Below, in pieces: positions 35,702 through 46,670 of a stretch of DNA of 64,000 nt. The first letter of the stretch is position 1. Each line of letters opens with the position of its first letter. Source of the stretch: Nepenthes gracilis (taxonomy: Eukaryota > Streptophyta > Magnoliopsida > Caryophyllales > Nepenthaceae); NCBI GenBank assembly GCA_033239525.1, contig BSYO01000006.1, positions 14,461,319 through 14,525,318 of the forward strand, written 5' to 3'. The notes under the pieces were generated by a model. It did no database searches. It saw nothing but the letters and a program-made list of their open reading frames with translations, and was not told the DNA's origin. A program made the translations under genes and the position numbers.

Positions 35702-35829
35702 TTAATGATTGGCACTATAGGTGGAATGTTTCATTATTAATGATTGGCAAATCCAAGGGGAATGTTTCATCATTTGGCCAATCCAAGGGGAATGTTTCAT
35801 CATTAATGATTGGCAAATCCAAGGGGGAT
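35702..35829 (-). repeat. Promoter-proximal repeats with CCAAT box
   Basis: Three to four copies of a 25-38 bp unit just upstream of the TATA box (35673-35678) on -. Each has CCTTGGATTTGCCAATC, with a CCAAT core, mostly followed by ATTAATGATGAAACATT. G1c has degenerate equivalents around 52980-53130. Confidence 0.65.
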
Positions 35830-36025
35830 GTTTTTTTTTTTTTTTATGGCGTTTACATTTCCTAAAAGTTCCCTTATTAATTAGATCATTTATGGTTTGC
35901 ATTCCCAAGGAGTTCATTAATTCCTAAGTTAATGAACTTAACGAAATTTAGATTTCTCATGTAAACACATTAAATTCCAGGTAAATTGAACTTAGCAGGA
36001 CTTATCTTTCTTATGTAATCACATT

Positions 36026-36090
36026 CCGGTCAACTATTGGCGTTGACTGGATTATTTTTATCCGATTTTCGGTCAACCTTTGTTGACCGG
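36026..36090. promoter_or_regulatory. Two inverted W-box pairs in G1b U3
   Basis: CCGGTCAAC facing GTTGACTGG at 36026-36050 and CGGTCAAC facing GTTGACCGG at 36070-36090. Same motif and same LTR position as 5231-5252. Confidence 0.55.
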
Positions 36091-36171
36091 ATCTTCAACT
36101 TTGGCTTTCTTCCCACAATTCTACTCCAGCATCACCAATCACAAAGCCACTCCATCCTTACATGGCTGGAC

Positions 36172-36665
36172 TTGATTCCAGGAATATTCCGGACTTCTTT
36201 TCATCAAGGAATATTTCGGACTTCTTTTTATCAAGGAAATCTGGACTAGATTTTCATCAAGGAAAATCCGGACTTCTTTTCCTCAAGGAATATTCCGGAC
36301 CTCTTTTTATCAAGGAAATCTGGACTAGATTTTCATCAAGGAAAATCCGGACTAGATTTTCATCAAGGAAAATCCGGACTTCTTTTCCTTAAGGAATATT
36401 CCGGACCTCTTTTTATCAAGGAAATCTGGACTAGATTTTTATCAAGGAAAATTCGGACTTCTTTTCCTCAAGGAATATTCCGAACCTCTTTTTATCAAGG
36501 AAATCCGGACTAGATTTTCATCAAGGAAAATCTGGACTTCTTTTCCTCAAGGAATATTCCGGACCTCTTTTTATCAAGGAAATCCGAACTAGATTTTCAT
36601 CAAGAAAAATCCGGACTTCTTTTCCTCAAGGAATATTCCGGACCTCTTTTATCAAGGAAATCCAA
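36172..36665 (-). repeat. 79-bp tandem array in G1b U3
   Basis: AAGGAATATTCCGGA recurs at 36285, 36391, 36470, 36549 and 36628: spacing 79 bp, once 106 bp where an extra 27-bp piece is inserted. Each unit holds the palindrome GGAATATTCC and the inverted pair GATTTTC/GAAAATC. The hairpin words match the G1a minisatellite, but the array is assembled differently. Confidence 0.85.
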
Positions 36666-36793
36666 ACTAGATTTTCGTTATGTAAGGCCGAACTTGATTT
36701 CATCTTAAGGCCGATTTACTTTTCTTATTACATTTTTCCTTATAAGGACTTGATGATTTGAATTTCCTATGTTCAAGAATCTGGGTCGTTACA

Positions 36794-36812
36794 AGCTCCC
36801 CCACTTATAGAA
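36794..36812 (-). other. Polypurine tract of G1b
   Basis: On - TTCTATAAGTGGGGGAGCT precedes the TGTAACG of the 3' LTR; AATTTCGAGGACGAAAT lies just upstream, as in G1a. Confidence 0.8.
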
Positions 36813-38755
36813 ATTTCGTCCTCGAAATTTAACGATCCTTACAATCTTATAACCACAGGTATTCATTCTTACATCCAGAAGTTATTCCTTCAGGCAAGGA
36901 TTACTTTAGGAAACCTCAAGCATTTGAATCATCCTTATCACAAAACAAATCCTTAGCCTTTCAGAATGACTCAACCTAATTACTTACTGATTTTCTCAAT
37001 CATTGATACAAGAGACTTTATAACGATCCTTCGTATTCCAAGAGCAACCTATAGTAATGCTGGCCATTTCTCTAATTTTAATTCGATACTCCAACCGAAT
37101 CCAATGAACTTCCATTTAAGTTCATTCCAAGCTTCAAAAGAGTTCGATTCACGGGACCTTAACCTTACTTTTAAGTCTCTGTGTCATGGGTTCACAATGC
37201 TTCCGCTGCACCACTCTGATTTAAACAGTTCTAGGATAGTCATATTATGAAAACAAGCCCAAAATCCTTAGGCTACTTCCACATTCTGAGTTATAGTCAT
37301 AACGATCACCCAAAGAGTCAACATAACTTTAAATCATTACCCAGAATCTTAAGGTCCCAATTACTTAGTAAGCTCAATATCCCGATGGCATACCAATAAG
37401 TCAACTGATTCCAGCCGAACACGTCTTCTATGATTACCAAAACATCGAATATGGTTGTCTCCTAATTCAAGAACATGGCATCCTATCACCCAATCACTTG
37501 GACTTACTCAGCGATTCATCTTTCACATTTCCTATGAAACTTCAAAGACATACAAGTCCAAAGACTCGCAGAATCAATTGCCAACATGGATGCCTGCTTT
37601 CCCAACGAAAATACCGAGGTTCACTTCCTCAACCTTTAAACAGGTCTGTCCACATGCAATCTCATATGATCATCCTTTTTAATGGTACAACTATTTTGGC
37701 TCTTAAAACATCAAGTAATGCCTATCTTCAAAGACAAACCCATAGGTTCTCAAAGCGGAGATTTTAATCGCTAATTTTGAATTACATATGGGGTAACACT
37801 AATCATGAACTTCTCCCCCACTTAAATCAAAGGTATCCACAATTAACACGCTATGGATCCAATTCGATCTTAGAATTCATCAAGCCTTTATAACGGCCCA
37901 TGTAATTCACCTATCCATTCACAAGGTCCAGTTGACAAATCATCAATCTCCTAGGCCACCCCATCTTTGAAATTCTTGAACAACCTTATCGGTCCGTTTT
38001 ATCTCCCTCAAAGGTTCTGGGGTATTTCACAATGATACAAAAGCCTATACTTCCATGGCTCTACATGGAACTCTCACAGTCGCCATCGATTTCGACACAA
38101 CCTTGAATTATTGGTCAACAGATAAGTCAGCCTAATCTTCCTTCTATAATCATCCTCAAATAGTCACACGGACGAAGCCCCTCAATGACCACAAAATAAC
38201 TTCAAGATGTGGCTGAAGATTCTCATTAAATGTTCCATAGGAAGACGTCATCAATCTCTTGATACTTTGATCAATTCAAACCTATGCCTTAGATTTCACA
38301 ACTCCATTGCCAGATGTCATCCTTTACCAATCCAACAATAATAGTACTGAAGTTCGCCCACCGAACTACTATTAGGATCAGATTAAGACTTGGTACCTTA
38401 GTTGGCTCAAGTTCATACCTAAAATCATACAATTCAATTCCAAGATTCGTACCTAAACACCCACTTTGATATGTCTTTTGTCCTTCCAAGTACTAGATCA
38501 CCTTTGCCACTATTACAAAGCTTAGGTCTGCTAAACACAATGCAAACATGGGTTTGGAATCCCCAAAACAACGCCAAATTACAATATTAAACCCAAGGGC
38601 CCTACGTCTTATCGCGACAGGTGGCACTTAATACTTTAAGTTAATACCTTAGAACCCCGATCAAAAACACTGATCCTCTAAAACATGCTCCCGAGAGTCT
38701 AATCAAACAAGGTATTCATCCTTAAAGTTTTCATAGGCACATAGGACAATACCTC
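36813..38755 (-). other. G1b interior without recognisable pol
   Basis: About 1.9 kb in which I find no protease, RT, RNase H or integrase motif on either strand. Short open frames (for example 38289-38489) match nothing I recognise. At about 37800-37830 CTTCTCCCCCACTTAAATC looks like a second, internal polypurine tract on -. Confidence 0.55.
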
Positions 38756-39419
38756 TTAATTCTCAAGACCCATGATCTTTTCCCAGGTCAACTTTAGAGT
38801 TGAAAGGTGCCTCCTAATATCGTCTTTTAAACCTTGAAAGAGCCACTTAGCCTTCCTCTCCTGATTCTCCACCATATAAGAACTTTGCATCGTACTCAGC
38901 CATAGAGCGAGTACCTTGCTTTGAGCGAAGGAATTCATCCTCCTTCTGTCCACAAAGGTTAACAGGGAAGTATTTCTTCAAAAATACTGCTTCAAATATT
39001 TTTCAAGTAATATCCCTGTCTGGCACATCGAAAACTCTCTTCTGCAATTTCCACCAGTGATGGGCCTCACCTGCCAGCTTATAGGTGGCAAATAAAACCA
39101 TATCTCCAGCAGGGCATCTAATCACTGCAAACACCTCCTTTATTCGCTGGATCCAAGTGTCTGCCTTCAACAGGCTAGGTTCCCCTAAGAATTCAGGAAC
39201 TCGCTCGTTGGTAAAACAATCATAGACCGACCTCTCCTGTTGGACAGGAATTGGGGTGGTCACCAGAGTTGGTGGAGTCAGGGCTTCTATAACTTTTGCC
39301 ATTCTGTCTAACAGGTTCAAGTACCTTGCCTCCCGATCCGTAGAGTTGTTGGTCTGTACATTTTGCCTTCCTCTGCTAGACATGACTTCAAGGACGATGT
39401 TAATGTCTGAAAAGAACAT
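38756..39419 (-). pseudogene. gag: G1b gag
   Basis: On -, 39419-39003 is open for 138 codons. It starts with a leader-like N-terminus, then MSSRGRQNVQ (a likely native start near 39384), DREARYLNLLDRMAKVIEAL, and the retrotransposon gag domain: VPEFLGEPSLLKADTWIQRI, EAHHWWKLQKRVFD. After a shift, 38953-38756 continues with RKAKWLFQGLKDDIRRHLST, the second half of the same domain. A zinc knuckle is not seen downstream. Gag would form the particle shell; alone it needs pol from another element. Confidence 0.8.
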
Positions 39420-39578
39420 TTTCGTTAGTCAATTAGTCTAAAGGTAGCTATCATAATTGTCTCCGTCCAATGCATAAATAAAAGTAACCCTCTTCTTGCC
39501 TTAACTGATCCTGTCCTAAGTTTTCGTGTTGATTCAAATGAACCTAAAGCATCTCATTTCTCACTCTCTGAAACAAAC

Positions 39579-39680
39579 TGTGACGGCCCGGCCTTTTCCC
39601 CCATAAAAGGACCTCCGTCAAGCCTAAAATTCCTTGCCTTTAAATAATTTATGAAATAATAAATAGGTGGACATAAAAAT
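39579..39680 (-). repeat. G1b 5' LTR remnant and deletion junction
   Basis: 102 bp identical in plan to 33938-34040 (TGTGACGGCCCGGCC, AAAGGACCTCCGTCAAGCC, TAGGTGGACATAAAAATT). It changes abruptly at about 39681 into the chromodomain end of G2b (CGCTCCCAGGTGGCC). Confidence 0.82.
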
Positions 39681-40640
39681 TCACGCTCCCAGGTGGCCTC
39701 TTCCGGTGAATGATTTCTCCAAAGTATCTTCACCAGAGGAATGGTCTTCGTACGCGACCTCTAATCCTTTTGATCCAGAATCTATAGTGGTTCCTCAATG
39801 TAGGACAAATCCTTATTGATAGCCAAGGATCCATAGTCAATCACATCTGCAGGATCGTGGACGTACTTCCGAAGCATCGATAAATGAAATACATCATGTA
39901 CGCCTGTCAGACTAGGTGGTAACGTGAACCTGTGGGCTACCTCTCCGATCCTTTCTAGAATCTCAAAAGGACCAATGAACCACGGCTTTCATTTTCCCTT
40001 CACTCCAAACCGGAACATGCCCTTGGACGGTGAGACCTTTAGAAATACAAGATCTCCTACCTCAACGCTAAATTCTATCCTCCCCTATCCGCATAGCATT
40101 TCCGATAGCTCTGAGCAATCTTCAAGTTATCATGGATCAGTTTAATCTTCTCTGCCGTTTCTTTCACAATCTCCAGGCCCAAAATCCTTTTATCTCCAGT
40201 CTCCTCCTAATGAATCGGCAACCTACATTTTCTCCCATACAACATCTCAAAAAGTGCCATAACGATGCTAGCCTAACAACTGTTATTATAAGGAAATTCA
40301 GCTATTGCCAGATAAGTGTCCCAAGTTCCTTTCATCTCCAAAATAGAGGCCCTTAACATATCCTCAAGAATTTGAATGGTACGCTCAGATTGGCCATTAG
40401 TCTTGGGGTGATATGCAGTACTAAATTTCAACTCTGTCCCCAACTTCTTATGCAAGCTCTCCCAAAATCTCGAGACAAAACATGGATCTCTATCAGACAC
40501 AATGGAGGCAGGAACTCTATGAAGCCTTACGATCTCATTCACATACAATTGAGCCAACCTATCACGCGAATAGGTCATCCTAATCACCAAGAAGTGGGCT
40601 GATTTTGTCAGCTGATCAACTATAACACTATAACCCAAAC
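39681..40640 (-). pseudogene. pol: G2b integrase core to chromodomain
   Basis: On -, 40638-40273 is open: VDQLTKSAHFLVIRMTYSRD, VPASIVSDRDPCFVSRF (second Asp), FSTAYHPKTNGQSERTIQIL (catalytic Glu present), LRASILEMKGTWDTYLAIAE. The C-terminal region follows to 39681 with frameshifts ([24 protein letters not shown]). It is cut in the last chromodomain residues by the junction with G1b. Confidence 0.83.
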
Positions 40641-41275
40641 GGCGTCATGATTCCTAAGAGTCCTCGATAAACCCGATATAAAGTCTATAGTAATATCTTC
40701 CCATTTCCAGCTCGGGATCGACATAGGCTGTAACAATCTCGAAGGCTTCCTCCTCTCAGCTTTCAGCTACTGACATACTAGGCATCTCTCCATATAAGCC
40801 ATGATATCTCTCTTTATATTCCTCCACTAGAAGGTTTTCTTTAGATCTTGATGCATTTTATTCATCCCAGGGTGAATCATATACCGGGACCGGTGAGCCT
40901 TCTTCAAAATCTTCTCCTTCAATCCTCTACCATCCGGTACACATAATCGATCTCTAAACCTCAATATCCATATGTTCGGACGTTAAAATCAGCTCGAGAT
41001 TCCTTACTCGGGTCACTAACAACATCCATAAGGAACAGATCATTCACTTACTTCTCTTTAATTTCACTTACTACTTCCAGTTAGATCTGAAGGTACGACA
41101 AGAGCATTCTATCACCTTTAGCATAACGTTGGATATCACATGGTTTTAAGTAATCCAACATCTCCATCTGCTTGATTTGCAAGTGCGCCACATACCCCGA
41201 TCGGCGACTCAATGCGGCCACAACTACGTTGGCCTTCCTTGGCTTATACTGTATCTCATAGTCATAATCCTTCAA
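40641..41275 (-). pseudogene. pol: G2b RNase H end, zinc finger and integrase start
   Basis: 41275-41081 encodes MKDYDYEIQYKPRKANVVVA and LKPCDIQRYAKGDRMLLSYL, the end of RNase H. The zinc finger at about 40850-40750 keeps both Cys (ERCLVCQ) but is followed by a TAG stop where Gln is usual. The first integrase Asp (WEDITIDFISG) lies near 40690. Confidence 0.78.
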
Positions 41276-41730
41276 GAAATCAAGCTATCTCCTTTGCCTC
41301 ATATTAAGTTCCTTTTGTTAAAACAGGTACTTCAAACTTTTATGATTGGAGTACACAAGGAACCTTTCACCATATAAATAATGTCTCAAAATTTTCAAGG
41401 CAAAGATAACAGCAGCAAGCTTCAGATCATGATAGGATAGTTCTTCTCATGCACTTTCAGTTGCCTAGATTCATAAGCTTCAACTTTATCGTGCTGCATC
41501 AATACACATCCTAGACCCGCCTTACAGGTATCGCAGTACACCTCAAAGCCTCCTGAACCCTCTGGAATAATCAACACTGGAGCGGTAGTCAAATGATCCT
41601 TTAGCTCCTGGAAGCTCAGATCACTCCTCAGTTCACACAAACTTTGCCTCCTTCTTGACAATTGGGCCGAGGCATAGCAATGTGAGAAATTCTCTACAAA
41701 ATGTCCGTAATATCCCGCCATGCCCAAAAG
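41276..41730 (-). pseudogene. pol: G2b RNase H
   Basis: The open segment 41727-41422 has [35 protein letters not shown] and [18 protein letters not shown] with the first catalytic Asp kept. A frame shift follows in the DLELAA region; [15 protein letters not shown] sequence continues to about 41290. Confidence 0.8.
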
Positions 41731-41770
41731 CTCCTAGCCTCGATCATAGAAGGCCCGCCTCGATCCAATT

Positions 41771-42420
41771 TTACAGACCTCTACATTCACAGGATCTACA
41801 AAATACCACCATCGAAATCACAGGCCCACAAAAACACGCCCTCTCGAGCCGGAATTCACATTTACTCAACTTGGCACACAAGTTTTTCTCGCAGAGCACG
41901 TGAAGTACTCTCCTCAAATGAATCTTGTATTCCTCATAATCTTTTGAATAAATCAAGATATCATCAATGAACACCACCACAAATTTATCCAAGTACGGCC
42001 TAAAAAACCTATTCATTAGATCCATAAAAGTAGCTGGAGTATTCGTAAGGCCAAAAGGCATAATAAAGAACTCATAATGGCCATAACGTGTCCAAAAAGT
42101 AGTTTAGCCACATCTTCCAGCTTGATCCTCAATTGATAATAAACGGACCTCAAATTAATCTTCGAGAACACTCGGGATCCTTGCAACTGATCTAATAAAT
42201 CAGCAATACGCAGTAGAAGGTATTTATGTTTAATTATGATTTTATTCAACTCACGATAATCAACACACAACCGCAAAGACCCATCTTTCTACCTCACGAA
42301 CAATACTGGTGCACCCCAAGGAGATACACTCGGTATGATAAAGCCCTTGTATAACAGCTCTTGTAATTGTAACTTTAACTCCTTCAATTCAGCCAGAGCT
42401 ATATGATAGGGGGGCCTTAG
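41771..42420 (-). pseudogene. pol: G2b reverse transcriptase
   Basis: [20 protein letters not shown] (42276-42016) and [20 protein letters not shown] followed by [20 protein letters not shown] (42061-41771) give the palm with the FIDD active site. They are in different frames. The upstream portion (to about 42420) has RKKDGS changed by a stop (TAG in the TTCTACC context). Confidence 0.83.
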
Positions 42421-43130
42421 AAACTGGACTAACACCAGGAACAATAGCAATTTTAAACTCAATTTTCCTGTGTGGAGGTACTCCAGGTAACTTCTTTAGA
42501 AATACACCCTCAATGTCACAAATAACCTAGATGTCCTTAGCCGACACACTAGGACTCTCAATAGTGCAGGAATATGCCAAGTAAGCTTTACATCCAGTTT
42601 TCATCAATGCTTAGCATGTAAAGCAGAGATTAATACAGAGGCCCCCTTTTTCTTAATGCCTTGAAAGAAAAAGGGCTCCATTCTGGAAATATTAAAATAA
42701 ACCCTCTTCAAAAAATAGTCAATACTGGTATTATATTTGGCCAGCTAGTCTATTCCTAAAATCATATCAAAATCACCCATGTTCAACAACACCTAGTTCA
42801 CAACCAAATAGTTCCCACTCACCTCAACTATGCATCCCAGATACATAACATCCGTAATCACAGGGGACCCAGTGGAAGTACATACAGACAGTTCACAATC
42901 CAAAATATATAGAGCAAATATAATACAGCATGCAAATCACAGAGAAACAAAGGAAAGGGTAGATCCCGAGTCAAACAATAGAGATGTAGAAACTCCACAA
43001 ATAGAAAGAGTACCTTCCACGACATTCGGAGATGCCTCCGAGTCCTGCACATTCACGGTGAAAGCCTTGGCCAAGACAGTAGTTTTCTTTCCTTCTAACC
43101 TCGGAGATAGTGGACAGTCCTTGATCAAGT
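42421..43130 (-). pseudogene. pol: G2b protease and linker
   Basis: LIKDCPLSPRLEGKKTTV leads to CGVSTSLLFDSGSTLSFVS with the catalytic DSG intact (near 42975), unlike G2a. The flap and second half (DFDMILGMD-like, near 42780-42740) contain a TAG stop. The linker VPGVSPI region follows with frame changes. Confidence 0.78.
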
Positions 43131-44065
43131 GGCCCTGCTACCCACATCTGAAACATGCACCCAATATCTTACGACATGCTTGCCCCGAATGTCTCATCCC
43201 ACAGAAACTACAATCTTCAGCTGACACTCTAGAACCGGTTACTGATTGAGCCAGTACAACACTCTTTCACTTGTCAGCTGTCCTAGTCCTCTTGGATGGT
43301 CCAGAAGATCCCACAGTAGATTCGGTACTAGCTCCTGCTCGGCTAGCAGTCCTCTTTGCATAGAATCTCTCAGTCTCTACTTCTTTCTCATAAATCATCG
43401 CTCTGTCCAGAATCTCAACATAAGTCTGGAGCTTTAAAATTGACAGCAACTTCTAAATGTCATCCCGTAACCCTTGTTGGAACTTCTTCACCTTTCTCTG
43501 CTCATCCTTTACGAAAAAGGGCGTAAAACGGGACAACTCAGTAAATCTGGCATCATACTCCTTCACCGTCATGTTTTCTTGCCTCAACCTCATAAATTCC
43601 TACTCCTTCTGATCTCAGAGAGTGGATGGGAAGTACTTCTCCATAAAAGTATCCTCAAACATCTCCCAGGTAATAACATCATCGGGCACTCCCATCGCCC
43701 TCTTCTACATGCTCTACTAGCAATCAACTTTACCTTTCAGTTTATACACTGTGAAGGTGACGTTCTCCTGATCGGTATACCCAATCATAGTGAATGTCTT
43801 CTTCATCCTCTTTAACCACACATCCGCTTTTGCTAAATCAGGCTTTCCTAGGAAGCTCGGTGCTTGCTCCGCTGTGAATCTGCTGTACATTGTGGGACCA
43901 AGAAGTGCAAGAGCTAGCTCGAGCGTAGGAACCAGCCATGTGTCTCTACTCGACAGATTCTACCACATTGGTCATCCTCTCCAACAGATCAAGATAAGCA
44001 GCCTCTCTATCATAGAGCATACTAGCGCCACCACGATCATTTCTTCTACCCCTTCTACTTGCCAT
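43131..44065 (-). pseudogene. gag: G2b gag
   Basis: On - the ATG at 44065 starts MASRRGRRNDRGGASMLYDR. Capsid segments (PSFLGKPDLAKADVWLKRM, then the QEFMRLRQENMTVKEYD region) follow, then LSILKLQTYVEILDRAMIYE (43449-43267). A zinc-knuckle region at about 43215-43115 reads CSFCGMRHSGQACRKILG, CFRCG. Several stops and shifts break it. Confidence 0.8.
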
Positions 44066-44282
44066 CCTATAATCAATATAAACACAATGTTATAAGGATA
44101 ATGATTCAATGGAATGAGAAAGAGATATTCAACAGTTTAAGGAAATTTAAACCTAGCCTAAGAACCAATCTCTTAAGGGTCCTAGTTGTCTTAACTTCCT
44201 CAACCTATTCCTACAGGAATTTAATACAAAGATTCAAATCTATGCTTCCCCTTTTCTGTCAATTAATTACTAAGGCATCTAA

Positions 44283-44298
44283 ATTATCTGATATCAAT
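44283..44298 (-). other. Primer-binding site of G2b
   Basis: On - AATTGATATCAGATAA after the LTR end CCGTCACA; a mutated form of the TTGGTATCAGAG site. Confidence 0.7.
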
Positions 44299-46670
44299 TG
44301 TGACGGATCGGATTTTTTTTCCTCAGAAGTTCTGTTAAAATAGAAACCGAATTAATGGACTAAAAGATAAGGCAAGACTTTCGTTGAAATTTTGACAGAA
44401 TCTGCTTTATAACTGGATAAACCCAAAAATAAAACCTATATGATCAACCATTACAAGCACACAACTATCAATTATACCATAATTCTTTCTACAACATGCG
44501 TACACAAGATCACATGTGCCATCCGTGGCATAAATCTAAAAAACCATTAACTACACTAGCAGTTCATAAACGAGATTTCATCTAGGACCTGTACAGAATA
44601 TCTAAAAGTTTAGAGCGGAAGCTAAACTATTAACCTGCAGAAGCATAGTTTTCCTTTTTACCATCACATACATCGCATGTATTTCTATACAAAATTCACA
44701 TGTGCATGAATATCCATAGATACAAAATCCATATACAAAATCACATGCCCAGTCAAGCCTTCACATCCAACTGGTTCTTCCAAAATAGCTCCAACATGCT
44801 TCAGGTCCTCAAAAGTCTCCAGGAATTGTTTTTGGTCACTCTTTCTTGTCGGGTACTAACTTTCTAGTCTCATCTGAAGGAGAAAAAAAATAAAATAGTG
44901 AGCCGGGGGCCCAGCAAGTTACATGCAGATATGCAATAAAGCAGTGATGCAGAGCAGTCGTGAATCTGTACAGGAACAGAATGGTTAAATAGAGAATATA
45001 ACCTAGAAAACAGAGAAGAGCATAATTTGACGATATTAAACTCAGAAATTAAAAATCAGAAATAGTAATCGATAATCAGTAATTAGTATAATTAAGAAAG
45101 CAAAATAAGAAAACAAGGTCAGAAACTTCTCATTTATTTCATAACAGAATAGTGATTGGTACAGAACAGAAATCAATACAGTAACAGTGGTACAGAACAG
45201 AGCAGTAACGGAGTAGAACGGTGAAATAACAAAGCGGTAATAAACCCTACTAGTATACCCTACAAGCTGAGGGGGCGAATGATCGAGGATATATTGTATA
45301 CATCTCCTTACAATCCAAGGCTATAAACAAAAACAGAAGATCCGGTCTCACGGGAACAATATAGGTGTGCCTTCTGAAGGTAGGCCAGAAACAGAACTTT
45401 CCTTCTCACCGTAATGCCCCGAGGAAGGGTAGACCATGTATAACTCCATAGATAGAGTTATCCTCGATCACCACTGTAAAGTTTTAAGGCATGTTGGAGA
45501 ATCTAAGCTGACTGTAATTAGTCCTGAGTCCTAAATAATAGTATCAGAAATAGCTTTTTTAGTTAGAACCTTCTTTCATAATCAGAGTTTTACAATTTCC
45601 TTTTAGTTAACTTCAGAACATACAGTAACGGTCTAAAAATCCTTTAGTTTTATTTCAAAGTGCATGAAAATTTATCGGTATAAGTTCGTGTAAAATTTTC
45701 AGGAACAAATTATACCATGAGCTTCATTTCAGTGCCAGTTAACTTTTATATAATAGGAGCTACGATTAAAAATCATTAAAATCCCTTTATTTTCGTACCT
45801 AGGGCTTCGCCAAAACTTCTAGACTCAAATCGATCACTAAACATATATTTATTCAAGAAATTAATGCCATAAATCCATACACATGTACTAAATCATGCAA
45901 TTTAACTAAAAATCCTCAATATTTTTGAGTTAGGGTTTCATCGCAAGCTTCTGGGACCAAATCGAACAGTATTTACGTGCTTGTTCATGAAATCGAAGCC
46001 AAAACGTGTAATAAACATGGGTAAATACAAAATCTAACCGAACAATCGAGGGAAACATGGTTCGTTTACTTTAAACATTTAACAGCAACATCTTAGAGCA
46101 TTTTCATCAACTTTAAAGCAAGAGAAAATGGTAAAAACGAAAAACAACGTCCGAAGTATACTTGCCTTAGCCTGATCTATCGTTATTTTTACCCGGAGTA
46201 GATTGGAACGAGTGATTTTCCCTTTCTGCTCTTCTCCTCTTCCTCTTCTTCGTTGATGCCTCTGCTCTCTCTCACCCACTTTCCTTTTTCCCTTCTATTT
46301 ATAAAAAAACAAAGTCAAAACGTGGGCAAAAGTCCGGGTTGCGCTCGAGCAGGTGTCAAGCACGCAGCGAGCGCACTACATTTTGCCAGCGCTCACCTCG
46401 AGCCCCCAGTGGGTGCGTGGCTAGCGCGAGGTTTCTACAGGGGCTCGCTTGAGCGAGCCTGGCACACGGCGTGGGAGAGGCCATTGGGTTTTTGTGCTCG
46501 TTACCACGCCTCGGGCGCATGATAGGTGCCACTCGACTACTTTCTGAACTCTGGTATTTTTCTAGCTTTTTACTTTCAACCATCATTTTTCAATGCATGC
46601 TTGGTCTCTTAACGATTATCATCATTTTAATTACTCCCAATTATCATATTTTTGGTTCTGGGGCCTCACA
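44299..46670 (-). repeat. 5' LTR of G2b, 2372 bp
   Basis: On - from TGTGAGGCCCCAGAACC (46670) to GATCCGTCACA (44299). TATAAATA at 46303-46296, GC-rich island with GCGCTCGAGC and GCTCGCTTGAGCGAGC at about 46330-46510, TTCAG/ATGAGACT module at 44867-44890. Confidence 0.87.

Larger units (their letters stand above)
33938..36793 (-). repeat. 3' LTR of G1b
   Basis: On - from TGTAACGACCCAG (36793) to GGGCCGTCACA (33938). It keeps the conserved block (34570-34890), the TTTTCAG/ATGACG module (34361-34380, with the MEDEVE micro-ORF), CCGGAGTT words (about 34900-35300), TATAAA (35673-35678), upstream CCAAT repeats and W-box pairs. Its tandem array is 79-bp based and lies in U3 at 36172-36665. Confidence 0.87.
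33938..39680 (-). mobile_element. G1b: G1-family element with gag but no recognisable pol
   Basis: On -: 102 bp of 5' LTR (39680-39579), a primer-site-like segment (GTTTCAGAGAG at about 39573-39563), gag (39419-38756), about 2 kb without a recognisable protease, RT, RNase H or integrase, a polypurine tract (36812-36794) and a 2856-bp 3' LTR. This layout resembles the known TR-GAG class of non-autonomous plant elements. It lies in the 3' LTR of G2b. Confidence 0.82.

Noticed and set aside
36172..36665. CRISPR-like alternation of repeat and spacer
   Set aside because: Units are continuous 79-bp tandem repeats with no unique spacers, in a plant LTR.
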